Assembly: GCA_030272585.1 (NCBI GenBank)
Contig: BSYQ01000006.1
Location: 6,638,501-6,702,500, forward strand
DNA: 64,000 bases
Direction of reading: 5' to 3'
DNA from: Bryopsis sp. KO-2023
Lineage: Eukaryota > Chlorophyta > Ulvophyceae > Bryopsidales > Bryopsidaceae
The notes under the pieces are model-generated. The model saw only the letters and a program-made list of their open reading frames with translations. It ran no database searches and was not told the DNA's origin. A program made the translations under genes and the position numbers. How positions within the stretch are numbered: position 1 is the first letter of the stretch; each line of letters starts with the position of its first letter. Shown one piece after another: positions 21,311-33,015 of this stretch.

Positions 21311-24300
21311 CTAATGAAGTCTACTTTAAAGGACATAGTCCAAACTTCGAAGTGAAGTGTACATGCCAGGCAGGCCGTGTGCGGCGTGCGGCTGAAATGA
21401 GAATACATGCCAGGCAGATTGTGTACGGCGTGCGATTGATGTTTTGAGAAGGAACTGAATTTTTATTGTCGGTGATTTCGTGACGTGGAGAAAATCGTAT
21501 ATCGATAGGTAGGGATGTAGAATTGGAATAGCTACATCTCGTCTATAAACTAGAAGCTAGCTGGGATTCTGAATTTGGCTGGAGAAATTTTCAGTGGATG
21601 CAGTACCATGTGAGCTGCATCTAAGAAAAATGAGAAGGTTAGGAAGGAATGTAGTTGAGTCGAAGGAAAATACAATGATCTTTTCTAGGAGTTGCAGAGT
21701 ATGCAAGACCTCAGCCCTCGAGGAAAGAAGATCAGAATATTGGTTCAGAAAAATATTTGATGCATTATGAGATTTGTCTTCGTGGTGTTAGTATTTGCTG
21801 CCTTGAGTATGGTTGATTGAAAAGGGCAGATACAGAAACCTACAGAAGAGTTTTCATTTCAGTTTTGTTGATGGAAATTAGTTTGGCAAATCAGTGGCAG
21901 AATTACAACATTTGAAAGGCTTGAAAATAAGAGATTTGGGCTCTATTTCAGACTGCAGATGGAGTTGCAGTTTTTGCTTGAAAGGAGGACTCTGATATCT
22001 ATTTTACAGGTCCATAGACTGGTTGTTGAGCTGAAAATTTTCTGAGGGAAATTCAGGGTTCCCTGTGAAAGATATGGTTGTGTCAAACTGCATCAGAGAT
22101 AGCAATTTTCAGTGACAGAAGTTGGTATTGTTGCAGTCACTTTTGGACTTAATTGGCAGTGACTGAAATCTGGAAAAATGCTTTATTTTGATTCGATACA
22201 TTAGATCTGGTTTGAGTTGCAGATTTTCAGGAGATCAAGAAAGAAAATCAGGAGTGAAGTGTATATTTCTGATTTCTTTGAGAAGTATATATATACGTGG
22301 ACCAGCGGTAGTTCAAATATTATTGTGAGAAATATAAAGCTCAGAAGGAAAAGCAAAGGATTTTCAGTTTCTGAAGATCTATCTCTGATTTGGTGTTTGA
22401 ATCAGTGGAAATCAGCAGAGTTAAAGAAAAGAAGAGAATAGTTCTTTCAGATTTTCAGGCAGGATTCAGATTTTCAGGTGGATTTCTTCTTGAGTTTATT
22501 TGCAGTGGTTAGACATGAAGTATCATGAGCTCTCTTATTTCATGACGATGTACTAGTAAACACAATGGGCTAGTGTTTGAACTTGATGCATGGATAGCAT
22601 GGTGTCAAAGATCAGGAGCTGAAGGTTATGACATTCGATGGTCAGGTTCAGCTTTACATACAAAGAAACATAAGGGACTGTGAAATTTTTTGCAGGTGAT
22701 CTGGAAATTTGTTATGGGCAGTTGATACATTGTAGGTGCAGAACCTAATAGCTGCAGAGACACTTTGCAGGGCTGCAAAATTTTCTGTGTTTTCTTTCTT
22801 TTCTATTTCTTTTCTAGTCAATGAATCAGAAATAGCTTTGATCTTTGGTGGCGTCGTTGGTGTATATTTGTGTGAGGACAAAATATATCAGAAAGGTTGA
22901 GAACTGAACATTTGGTTACAATCTGGGGCAGCAGATTATTCTGACTTTGGCAGAGCAAATTCAGGCCTTCAGTTTTTCAGGCTTGTTTTCTGAAGTAGTT
23001 TGTTCAGTTGTTTGGGGTTATTTGGCTGCTCCGAACAGCTCAACTTTCTGTAGCTGGGACAGTGATATGGTTTTGCATGGTTGCATGGTTTTGCTTGAGG
23101 ACAAGCTCCATTTCAGATGGGGAGGAGGCCTCGGTTGAACCGATGCGTTTCATTTTTGTTTTTCCAACATTGCACTTATTTCAGTAGGTGTTGCAAAGAG
23201 ACACACATCTTCATCAAGGTTCTAAGGAAAGGAAGAGGTTGTTAGTAGTACTCTTTCAGAGCTGATGGGAATTGATGGATAGTGTTTGCAATATCTTGGT
23301 GGTCAGTAAATATGTGTTTTCAGTTCCACTATTCTTGCAGAGTGGATTAAGGAACTATGCATAGTTCACTACTTTGGGACGATGCAGAATTAAAACATTT
23401 GCAGTCTAGCAAGGGTGTTTCTGGTGGACTGAAATATTCTGGTACGTGACACATATTTTGCTGTGGATTTAGTTGGTTTGGAATTTACAGAAGTTTGCAG
23501 GACCATTGATTGAGTCAGTTGGATTGGTGCTCACTTGAGGTTACTGAATTTCAGAGGGTACATTGGTATGGATTCTTTCAGCACTCAGTTGTAGGATATT
23601 TATTTGAGCAGCAGAGTTCAAAAGAAAAAGGAAATGTCACTGAGTGAAGTCTTGCTGGTTGAAAGAAAGGGTTGATTTCATTAAGTCAGGATAGGTCAAG
23701 TGGAATTTCTGGGTTTCCATATGTTCTGATTTGTATAGATTCGTATATGGGAAAACCGGAGAAGACATAGAGGAATTCGGGAACAATTAATGCAATCAAT
23801 CTGTAGGTACTCTGAACATTCATGACTCAGGAGAGAGGAAGCAGGAACAGAAGGGAGCATGCTCAAGGGAAAAATTGAGGAGCAAGCTCACTTCTTCATT
23901 GAAGAACATCTGGAGACTTGTTGTTGCAAGATCCTATCGCTCGCTTTTCATTGCTATGCGGAAGGCTAACTTGGTGGAGACATGTGGCAGCTCACTATGC
24001 AGCAAGGAGCTTCAACTCTGAGGAGCTGCTGGAGTGACTGGTGATCTCTTGGTTTTCAAAAGGTTGGAAACTTCTTTTGGGAGACAGAACTTCAGTCATT
24101 CAACCTTCTTCTTTACTCCAAGACAGTTTGCATATTGTGAAAGTGGTATTTTGCTGAGTTGCAAATTTTGGCAGCAACAGTTTGTAGAGTTCTGGATTGT
24201 GGCAGCACCAGTTTGCTGGGTTGCAGACTGTGGCAGTAGTTGCAGAGAATTTGCAGATTGTGGTAGTGGCAGTTTGCAGGTTTTCAATATGCAAATGTTG

Positions 24301-24497
24301 CTTTTGAAATTATGGGGCAACATGAAGTTTCAGAAGTTTGGGTAGTTGCAAAATATTTGAGCAGAATAGCAACATTCTTATCTTAAAGAAGGCAGAAAAG
24401 TGAATTGCTGAGACTCTGAAAGCTGCAGCAGATTTTTGCTATTTTTCTGTTGGATTTTCTTATGGTCAAAATAAAAATCTGTTGAGTTAACAGGCTG
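21311..24497 (+). other. Non-coding interior of D
   Basis: I see no domain-bearing ORF. The plus strand is T/G-rich with many TTTTCAG and GCAG motifs, resembling the 3' untranslated region of E (54022-54509). Confidence 0.5.
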
Positions 24498-24948
24498 CAG
24501 AAAGGAATTGAATTTTGTTCAGTAGCACAGTACAATTCCGAAAGAGAAGTTCATTCGGGTTTCTTGTTTGTGTTATTGGGATTTTTCTGATAGTTATTTT
24601 GGTAGAGTTTCTATCCTGTTGGCGATAGAAAGTATATTAGTGATATGCTGGAGTCACCTGAAGTTTTCATGCATTCTTTACACAAAGAAACTGTGGCAGA
24701 TTTTTGTGTTTGGACTGCCATAATATACTTAGTGGTTTGTTGTGACAAAAGAAAGAGGTGCACTCAGTATTTTGCTGATTTATTAGGGTAAAATAGGAGG
24801 AAAAGAAAGGAAGTTAAATGTGGCAGGTTTTAGATTCAGGCAGACCTGCAGGCTTGCAGAAAGGAATTGAATTTTGTTCAGTAGCACAGTACAATTCCGA
24901 AAGAGAAGTTCATTCGGGTTTCTTGTTTGTGTTATTGGGATTTTTCTG
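24498..24948 (+). repeat. Patchwork duplication with an LTR fragment in D
   Basis: A segment of about 90 bp (containing CAGTACAATTCCGAAAGAG) occurs at about 24498-24588 and again at about 24857-24948. Between the copies lie the second copy of the 249-bp repeat (24586-24833) and about 25 bp of the D LTR (GATTCAGGCAGACCTGCAGG). The joins look like template switching. Confidence 0.8.
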
Positions 24949-25171
24949 AGCAGTTTTCTAGGCAATTCAAAGGTACACATCAGAATGTTGAGAAAGAGGC
25001 TATATTTTATTTTGCAATTTTTGTCGAAAAGATATTTTCAGTGGTCAGTCCTTCCAAAAGGTGTTTGGCAGTTGGCAAGATGGGATAGCAACTTTTCAAA
25101 CTGAACTTTGAGGCAGAAGTTTTCTTTGGGTGTTTGAAATCCAAGGGACAAGGTTGTTATCGTTCTCTTAG

Positions 25172-25191
25172 GGCAGTAAGGGACTACTGCC
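25172..25191 (+). promoter_or_regulatory. Conserved hairpin before the polypurine tract of D
   Basis: GGCAGTA (25172-25178), loop AGGGAC, TACTGCC (25185-25191). It is followed by the tract GATGGGGAGGAA and then the LTR. Equivalent hairpins occur in E and F. Confidence 0.65.
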
Positions 25192-25208
25192 AACTAGATG
25201 GGGAGGAA

Positions 25209-25849
25209 TGTAAGGATTCGGCAGAATCAAAGGAGATTCAGGCAGACCTGCAGGCTTGCAGACTGGCAGTGATTGGGCTGACAGATTAGAGCTGCAGGTT
25301 GACTGCTATGATTCAGCAGAAGCAGGAATGGTTCAGGTCCTTTAGACCTGCAGACTAATAGGCTGGCAGTCAGCAGATTAACAGACTGACGAAGTGGCAG
25401 AGTAGTCGGGCTGGCAGGTTTGCTGACGACAGACAGGTGCTGACAGCGCTGCAGAACGTGGGCTGCAGAGCTGGCAGGCACAAAGTTCTAAAAGGTCTTA
25501 GGTGGCAGACTCAGGACCGCAGTACCGTGCAAGGTGTCTGAGGCTGCATGTCATGAAAGGGGACTGAAAGGGACTTGGTAGTTTGATGGTCTGCAACACT
25601 GATGCAGACTGATGTTATGGCTTAGGATCAGTTTGGATCAGGGTTGGAAGAAACGGTATAAGTTGTTGGGGCTTGGACATTCTTGTAACCTTAGTTTGGA
25701 ACCTGATCTCGCCCTTGAACCTTGCTAGGTTCAAGTGTCTCTCCCATGGTCGTTCAATAGAACGGCAGTTCAGACTGGCAGACCGGCAGGGTCGCAGTCT
25801 TCAGTGTATTGAAGCAGAAAAAGCGATCTGCAGGGGCAGAATCGTTACA
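25209..25849 (+). repeat. 3' LTR of element D
   Basis: Copy of 16571-17211 with one noticed change near its end (GCAGAATCG for GCAGATTCG), followed by the TSD CCTGT. Confidence 0.93.
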
Positions 25850-26054
25850 CCTGTGCTTCACACAGGACAGGATGAACCTGTGCTGCACAGACAGAGCACA
25901 GACATAGCACAGACCCAGCACAGACTTTGCATAGACCCTGTCTGTGCTGTGCTGTACAGGTCTGTGCACCTGTGCAGCACAGGTCCAACCCTGTGCACAG
26001 AACAGACAGTCTGTTCTGTCCTGTCCTGTGCACAGGGGTCTCAGCCCATGTCTG

Positions 26055-26326
26055 GTGGCGGTACATTGATCAATTTTGCATAGAAAACAGGCAAAACACA
26101 TTGTTGGTGTCTGTTGATGATAATGCAAAGGGATCTATAAGTGAGCCGGAGGAACCGGTTCTCATCTAAAAAAAAAACTGCAAAAAAGAGTTTAGCACAT
26201 GCTGATTTGGAGCTTGGATGTCTGGATCATGATTTTTGCGTATGCTCATTCACTCCAGCGCTCTTCTTCGCATAGATATACCAGAGGATATTAATTCGGG
26301 ATCTTTTTATCGAGGTGACTTGTTTG
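26055..26326. other. Spacer between inverted hAT copies
   Basis: This is unique-looking sequence between the ends of the two hAT copies. A short frame runs into it from copy 1 and ends near 26169; no domain is recognised. Confidence 0.5.
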
Positions 26327-29300
26327 CAGACATGGGCTGAGACCCCTGTGCACAGGACAGAACAGAACAGACTGTCTGTTCTGTGCACAGGGTTCGACCT
26401 GTGCTGCACAGGTGCATTGACCTGTACAGCACAGCATAGACAGGGTCTGTGCACTGTCTGTGCAGGGTCTATGCTATGTCTATGCCCTGTCTGTGCAGCA
26501 CAGGTTCATCCTGTCCTGTGTGAAGCACAGGACAGAGCAGATGTGCACAGGTGCCTGGGGACAAACACACAGACTGCACAGACCCCAAGTCTGTGCAGGT
26601 TCTGTCTGGACAGGGTTCGCACAGAGATGGACAGGGTTGGCACAGACTTGGGTTTTTTTCAATATTTCATTAAAAACTGCAGTCACCCCCAGCAAATTCC
26701 AGATCCCCTTTTTACCCTTAGTTTTCCCCATAGTTTTCCCACTATAAACTGTAGTCACCCCCAGCAAATTCCATATCCCCTTTTTACCCTTTGTTTTCCC
26801 CATTGTTTTCCCACTATAAACTGCAGTCACCCCTGCAAATTCCAGATCCCCTTTTTACCCTTTGTTTTCCCCATTGTTTTCCCCTTCTTCCCATTTCGTT
26901 ATCAAGATATCATTGCACCCTCCACCTCCCCACCCTCCACCTGCCGGCTGTCTCTGGTGTTCTCCCTGACTGGCTGCCTGGCCGTGGGTCCTCTTTCTTG
27001 ATCGCGGGCAATCTTTCTGCCTTCGGGAGCATGCTGTGCCCGTTCCACGCAAGGAAGCTGAGGTACCGGATATTTTTTGTGGACAGCTTTGCCCTTCGAG
27101 CCCTCACGATAGCTCCTGTTTTGGAGAAGGACCGCTCCGATGATGAAGAGGATGCAGGGACACACAAGAAGTCCGCAGCGAGGAGCTTCAGCACCGGGAA
27201 AGCTGAGCCCTCTGTCGACCAACACTGTAGCGGGCACTTCATACCCCTGGCGCCCTGCAAAAATAAACAAACAAAAACAAAGGTCACAACATGTAATTTC
27301 TGTTTTTGTTTCTCTTATAAAGGCTAAAACAAAAATGACATGTCCCTTACAGTGGATGTCCCTGAATGCGATCAAATGTGGATTTGGAAATAAACAATTG
27401 TGATTAAAAGTATTAAAAAAACAAGAATTCAAGGATACCTTTGTCTCCATGAAGCGAGTCAGCTCTGCCTCGGCAAAGTCATCGCCGATGACTCATCGGC
27501 TTGGGTTTGGGCGCCTGCTGGTGTTGCTGGTGATTGGCTGGTTGGAGTGTCCGAGTTGAGGAAACAATCCTCCATCTCGACATCGGTAGGATCGTTATCC
27601 AGCTTCATGCCGACCTCCTCCATCTTCTGCAGCAACACAGATGGGCACATGTGAGTCACATGATGTGACACAAGGAACGAAAGGAAGCACAGAAACACAG
27701 AAGCAAAGACAATTAACGAACCTCCTGCAGCAGTCTCTGCTTGGATGGAAAATCTTGTTGTGTTCTTTGGAAGTATTGCCTCCCGCTGGTGTCTTTACGC
27801 TTGTACACGTGCGCATCGAGAAAACCAAAATCCCTATAACAAGCATGTAACCCACAATTACAAACAAAGACACACAAACACCTCTGCTTCACACTTTCAG
27901 AAGTTATTGTTTTTATACTTGCCTAACGGTTGTGTCGAGGGTGGCTATGACCAGACACGCAAACACCCAATTTGGTGAGTCCATTCTAGCCCGAACATGC
28001 TCAGCAAGCATCTTCATAAGCTTCAGGAGGTCCCCATCTGCAGCCCCTTCCCCTTCAGGATTCTTAGGGCAACCAGCGTTAAGGTGCTCTATCAACTACA
28101 GGAAAACATGTCGGCATTTAGAAACAAAAGATCACAAGAAAAGGTTGACCACAGAAACACAAGGAAAGACATGAACGTTTAGAAATACGTACCCGGAAAA
28201 GGACTTTCAAAACCGAGCCTGCTGTGGGCTTTGTCTCAGATTCGAGGACTTTTGATGTCCTCATCACGGGTTCGAGGGCTGTCATCCACCCCTGGAGATG
28301 CACCCAGTGCTTTCGCTCCAGCCCGTCCACAAAGGCAGCGTAGTTCTTGTCTGTACCTTCATTTTGAGGGTCAAAAGCAAGCGAAGGGTCTTGTGGAAAC
28401 AGCCCATGCCAGAAATAGCTCTAGGAAAAGGGTAGATAGGGAAGAACTGTGAGAGAAAGTGGGTAGGAAACGCTAGGACAGTTCAGCCGAAATAGACGCT
28501 GGCAGGACTGCTGGCTTAGGAAATACTACCACCTAAGCAGTGCCACCGCAATCAGTTATAACGGTTAGGAGGGGGAATGGATTGATCTAGTGACAAAGGG
28601 CTTAGTCAAGGTTCAAAAGGGATCAGAGAAGACTAGGGTAGTGTTGGAAAAGGTTGATCCATAGGGGTGACTGATGCCTAGGATATATAAGGCAATGCTG
28701 TGGGTTAGGGTTAGGTTCCTATTCTGGTTGAGATTGTTCTTGCTAGAAGCACAGCCGATTGGCTTTGTAAAACCTTCGTTTTGGACGTGTTCTCTTGTGT
28801 TTCGACTTCGTTTCCTACTCTGCAACAGCCACAACAGCCACTACAGCCGCCAGGCTGCAGACAGTTACAGTACTGCACGACTGTGAGGGCCCATCGCCTG
28901 CCAGGCGCACCCGTTTGTTGGTCACACTTGTCTAGCCACGCCTGGCACGGGCCCTTGATCCTGAGCAATCTGTTGGGACACAAAACCAAACAATTTCAGC
29001 AAACAATTTGTACAATGACAACAACGAAACAAGATAACACACACATGATCATCACCTTTCCATCATGAAGTAGGTGGAATTCCACCTTGTGGCCTGTGGC
29101 ATTTTTAACGCCAACACGACCTTCGGGGATCCCTGAGGCAGGAGGTCATCGGCGCTTTCTTCCCCCGTGCCTTCCCTCTCCCCAGCTGCACGGATGTTCT
29201 CCCGCTGCAGGTTGTCAAGCTCTGCTTTGGATTTTGTGGATCTGTAAGGAGCATTAACAACAACAAATATAAACACTTAACAGTTAATCAACAAAATTAA

Positions 29301-29462
29301 CAAGCAAGCAGTTGTGGGAAATATAAGGGATCTTTTGCAGATCTTCCTTCTGTTTTTCACACCTGTTCATGTGCTCCACAAATTGTGAGGCGCGCCTCAG
29401 GCTTAAGTGGAACTCCGAGTTTTCGGTTTTGTGTGCCTTAAACGTGTCGCACACTGCATTGT
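26327..29462 (-). mobile_element. hAT element copy 2, 5'-truncated, intron-containing
   Basis: On the minus strand the element ends at CAGACATGGG (26327) and runs right to about 29462, where the 350-bp satellite begins. It holds palindromic CTGTGCA repeats (26340-26540), the 71-bp minisatellite and several transposase exons. It is inverted relative to copy 1. Confidence 0.75.
26910..29450 (-). pseudogene. hAT transposase, multi-exon C-terminal part
   Basis: On the minus strand, exons with GT/AG borders read: about 29450-29364 (EFHLSLRRASQFVEHMN); 29240-29060 (acceptor ..TTACAG, ends TRWNSTYFMMER); about 28972-28880 (CQAWLDKCDQQTGAPGRRW); 28410-28195 (SYFWHGLFPQDPSLAF, then WMTALEPVMRTSKVLES); 28083-27920 (DSPNWVFACLVIATLDTTVR); about 27838-27730 (DFGFLDAHVYKRK); 27631-27440 (EVGMKLDNDPTDVEMED, then AELTRFMETK); and the last exon about 27256-26910 with the hAT dimerisation motif. 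RWNSTY and the P-A-S-S..SERSFS block are hAT hallmarks. The N-terminal zinc finger and first catalytic part are missing. Exon limits are my estimates. Confidence 0.7.
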
Positions 29463-29463
29463 T

Positions 29464-30821
29464 AGCGCGGCTCTCGTCGAGACCTATCCGTGGGTACCTC
29501 TCCCGAGTCCATCCGAGCCGTGGTTGAGGAGTTATGACTCCGCGAGTGGTTTACCAAAAACGGGACGCACGCGTTCGCGCTACCTGACCACATCGCCACG
29601 ACCCCGCAACATTTGAACCTCCAATTTTTTTTTTTTTGCCTCATGAGTGACCTGATCGGCCTCAAACCAAAACCATCGTTGTTCCCTTCGAAGGCCTTCC
29701 CTCACATGCCGGTGCTTGAGAGAAGGCACGCGTGGGTGCAAGTTTTCGGAGCATGGAGGTCGCTCCTCGGCTACTCCACCAAATCTTGATTTTCAAAGCC
29801 CAAAGCGCGGCTCTTGTCGAGACCTATCCGTGGGTACCTCTCCCGAGTCCATCCGAGCCGTGGTTGAGGAGTTATGGCTCCGCGAGTGGTTTACCAAAAA
29901 CGGGACGCACGCGTTCGCGCTACCTGACCACATCGCCACGACCCCGCAACATTTGAACCTCCAATTTTTTTTTTTTTGCCTCATGAGTGACCTGATCGGC
30001 CTCAAACCAAAACCATCGTTGTTCCCTTCGAACGCCTTCCCTCACATGCCCTCTCCCAACCGGTGCTTGAGAGAAGGCACGCGTGGGTGCTAGTTTTCGG
30101 AGCATGGAGGTCGCTCCTCGGCTACTCCACCAAATCTTGATTTTCAAAGCCCGAAGCGCGGCTCTCGTCGAGACCTATCCGTGGGTACCTCTCCCGAGTC
30201 CATCCGAGCCGTGGTTGAGGAGTTATGGCTCCGCGAGTGGTTTACCAAAAACGGGACGCACGCGTTCGCGCTACCTGACCACATCGCCACGACCCCGCAA
30301 CATTTGAACCTCCAAATTTTTTTTTTTGCCTCATGAGTGACCTGATCGGCCTCAAACCAAAACCATCGTTGTTCCCTTCGAAGGCCTTCCCTCACATGCC
30401 CTCTCCCAACCGGTGCTTGAGGGAAGGCACGCGTGGGTGCAAGTTTTCGGAGCATGGAGGTCGCTCCTCGGCTACTCCACCAAATCTTGATTTTCAAATC
30501 CCAAAGCGTGGCTCTTGTCGAGACCTATCCGTGGGTACCTCTCCCGAGTCCATCCGAGCCGTGGTTGAGGAGTTATGGCTCCGCGAGTGGTTTACCAAAA
30601 ACGGGACGCACGCGTTCGCGCTACCTGACCACATCGCCACGACCCCGCAACATTTGAACCTCCAAATTTTTTTTTTTGCCTCATGAGTGACCTGATCGGC
30701 CTCAAACCAAAACCATCGTTGTTCCCTTCGAAGGCCTTCCCTCACATGCCCTCTCCCAACCGGTGCTTGAGAGAAGGCACGCGTGGGTGCTAGTTTTCGG
30801 AGCATGGAGGTCGCTCCTCGG
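29464..30821. repeat. Satellite 1: ~350-bp tandem repeat, four units
   Basis: Units start near 29466, 29810, 30159 and 30509 with GCGYGGCTCTYGTCGAGACC. Each holds GGTTGAGGAGTTATG, a poly-T run and a run ending in GGTCGCTCCTCGG. The last unit is cut by the LTR of element C. It is related to satellite 2 (TATCCGTRGGTACCTCTCCC shared). Confidence 0.9.
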
Positions 30822-31391
30822 TGAAACGGGTTTGTTTCCTGAGGCTGAATACTTCCAGCCGCCACTTAAACCGTTCTTCACACACGTTGGGAGACGACCA
30901 GAAGTTCTGTAAGAAAGGTCTGAGACACGAGAGTATACAACTGAATCTTATTTCAACAAGCTTGTTCTTTACAACGATCCCCAGCCTTTTATACTCTCAG
31001 CCCAGAGCTTCTAGAAACTCCCAGCCCATCTCCTAACCTTACAAATACTAGCTATCATCTAGCTCTCCCCAAAACGTCTCTATCATTTCTCAGCTCAGCC
31101 CTTCTAGCCAGAGCTCCGACTAACCCTTTATAACCCTTGATAACCTCTAGACTAAGGACCCAGACTGAAGCTCCTTCCAGTCTGACTCCCGACTCTCTAC
31201 CCAAACTCTCAGCCATCTGAGACCTGACACTGAATATACTGAACCTGGTTCGAACTCTTTTCACTACGTTTCAGCCTCTCATTGAGCATCACGTAACTAC
31301 CCCATTCCAGTCAGTCCGCGACTACCTGGAACTCTCAGACTGTAACCTCTGTTTTCCGCCTAGATCTTCGCCTACTAAGTCAGCCGTTTCA
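30822..31391 (-). repeat. 3' LTR of element C
   Basis: On the minus strand it begins TGAAACGG and ends CCGTTTCA (8-bp inverted ends), preceded by a G-rich tract (AGGGGGGGAGGAG). Confidence 0.93.
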
Positions 31392-31901
31392 CTCCTCCCC
31401 CCCTAGAGAGAGATCGCTGACCCAGCGATGTTCTGTACACTAAGTTCGTATTGCACGACTTCACCAGAACTGCCAAGTGACTTAACTCGCTTATTCTGAG
31501 AATACCTCTGATATAGCTGTAAGCAATATTCTCCGACGTTTTCCGTAACAACTTCCCGATTGCGACTTGAGCTGAATGTTGGTTTCTGCTTATGGTTACT
31601 TCTGCCGCTGTGACATCCCATCCCAGCCCGTTCACACATAAACCCAACCCTGTTCAATAGACTTCACAGCCCACACTGGAAATCACACAGTCTCAGCTCT
31701 AGTCAAACTGTAATTCTCACAAGTGTTTTTACACACTCAGTATGTTAATTGTTTTCCAGAAATTCCCTCTACCCTCACTTGATCCATTCACTGTTCTTTT
31801 CCTTTTTCTTCCAAAAACAAAATAAAATTCAAACACCCAATTACCAACAGAAAATCATATTCCACTCTTGATCCTATATTTTTTTTTTTTTAATATTCAA
31901 C
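31392..31901 (-). other. 3' untranslated region of C
   Basis: A/T- and C-rich non-coding stretch between the ORF3 stop and the polypurine tract. No feature recognised beyond a poly-T run near 31880. Confidence 0.5.
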
Positions 31902-32921
31902 TCAGGCTTTTCTGAGTTTCACATTTCTGGATCCCCCTGAGCTTCCAGGAGGTTTCCTTTTCTTTCCTTCTGGTCCACTGTCTCCGCCTGGCTCATTGAC
32001 GACCCAATCCCCATCGTAGTCCGTTGGTTCTGCATCGTCTTCGGCTGCCTCGAATTTTCTCAGGGGGCCCACGGTCCGCTTGGCCTTTAAATACACTCCC
32101 CGAGTATAATCCGACCCCAACTTGAAACCCAAGGCGCAGAGTTTGCAGGTTTCCGAGTGTAGCACCATTGGTGGCCCTGTTTCAGCTGGTACCCACATTC
32201 TCCGCCAGTCTCGTTTTTCCTCATCGACTTCCAGACTGATACTCAGCCACACCCGATCCCGACACCCGATATTCGAGCACACCCAGTGCCGTTGGCAGTC
32301 TTCTCCGGTCGGCTGACAGTTGCTGCTTGGGGTGCGACAAAACACGCAAGTGTGTTTTTCCCCCTCTTCGTGCTTCACTTCTCCGCTTGGTTTTCCCGAC
32401 ATGGACTCCACCATACTCTTCAACAAGTCTACCTGGCCCTTGAGCTGTTGGTTCCGCATTTGCTCTTCCCGCAGCTTGTCTTCGACCCCGTCGAGCTTGT
32501 GGCGCATTTCCTCATCTGCCCCCTCCATCAGCAGCTTTTCCGCCTCTCTTTTCGCCGCGTCCGCTGAAGTTTCCGCCATCGCCAATTTTACGCTGAGGTC
32601 CTCATTTTCCGCCAAATATTTCGCCCGGTCGTCGAGCAACCGAGTGCGTTCAGCCTCCCAGCTATCTCTTTCCGCCTGAAATCCCCCTTCTTCTTCCAGC
32701 TCGCCGATCTTTTGCTTGAGTTGTTCTTTTTCCTCCTCCAGCTTTGCCATTTTTTCCAGGGCCTCCTGCTCATCTCTTTCTTGGATTCTTTCCAGTCTGG
32801 TTCCTTCCTTCAGGTACTCCTCCAGCATTTTGTTGATCCTTTCCGACACTCCCTCGATCGCTCCAGCATTCTTTTTAATCTCCTCCAACAGTGCTTTGAC
32901 TCCTCCACCAAACTCAACCAT
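31902..32921 (-). CDS. ORF3 of C: coiled coil plus RING-like protein, 339 aa
   Basis: The start is the ATG at 32921, 95 bp after the pol stop. The frame is open further up to an ATG at 33068 inside pol, an alternative. Residues about 5-170 are an almost continuous Glu/Lys-rich coiled coil. The Cys/His module is C192-x2-C195-x13-C209-x2-H212-x2-C215-x4-C220 and C259-x2-C262, with the conserved W just after the sixth ligand. The tail is acidic then basic (KKRKPP). No signal peptide or TM. It matches the ORF3s of A, E and F in position and architecture; sequence identity outside the metal ligands is low. Function unknown. Confidence 0.75.
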   Translation of the reverse strand: MVEFGGGVKALLEEIKKNAGAIEGVSERINKMLEEYLKEGTRLERIQERDEQEALEKMAKLEEEKEQLKQKIGELEEEGGFQAERDSWEAERTRLLDDRAKYLAENEDLSVKLAMAETSADAAKREAEKLLMEGADEEMRHKLDGVEDKLREEQMRNQQLKGQVDLLKSMVESMSGKPSGEVKHEEGEKHTCVFCRTPSSNCQPTGEDCQRHWVCSNIGCRDRVWLSISLEVDEEKRDWRRMWVPAETGPPMVLHSETCKLCALGFKLGSDYTRGVYLKAKRTVGPLRKFEAAEDDAEPTDYDGDWVVNEPGGDSGPEGKKRKPPGSSGGSRNVKLRKA

Positions 32922-33015
32922 GTTGTCTGCTTTCTTTTTCTTTTTCGAACTCCAAACTGTCTCTCGCACACACTCGCACTCGCACACACTCAACCCGAAC
33001 TCAGGAAAACAGGAG

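Larger units (their letters stand above)
16571..25849 (+). mobile_element. Element D: non-coding LARD derived from an E/F-like chromovirus
   Basis: The 641-bp LTRs (16571-17211 and 25209-25849) differ at one noticed site. The TSD CCTGT is perfect (16566-16570 and 25850-25854). Primer binding site, polypurine tract and the hairpin before it match E and F. The 8-kb interior has no ORF with a recognisable domain. Only a decayed gag-pol linker (about 20700-21310) betrays its autonomous ancestor. The near-identical LTRs mean it was mobilised recently, presumably by proteins from an E/F-like element. Confidence 0.9.
9735..26054 (+). mobile_element. hAT element copy 1, 3' part, split by B and D
   Basis: The hAT pieces are 9735-10012, 15937-16570 and 25855-26054. 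Together they match, in inverted orientation, the uninterrupted copy at 26327-27373. The piece runs from an intron and the last transposase exon through minisatellite-rich 3' sequence to an end at ...CCCATGTCTG. Its 3' section is packed with CTGTGCA/TGCACAG palindromes, like the subterminal repeats that hAT transposases bind. Upstream parts are lost to insertion G. Confidence 0.75.

Noticed and set aside
26315..27001. 228-aa plus-strand ORF across hAT copy 2
   Set aside because: Antisense to the hAT transposase and made of palindromic subterminal repeats and a minisatellite; no domain.
28411..28880. Possible solo LTR in a hAT intron (TATATAAG at about 28683)
   Set aside because: No matching TG...CA ends with a target duplication found; it is bounded by plausible splice sites, so it may be plain intron.
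29407..30865. 74-125-aa frames in the 350-bp satellite
   Set aside because: Same reason: periodic, present on both strands, no domain.
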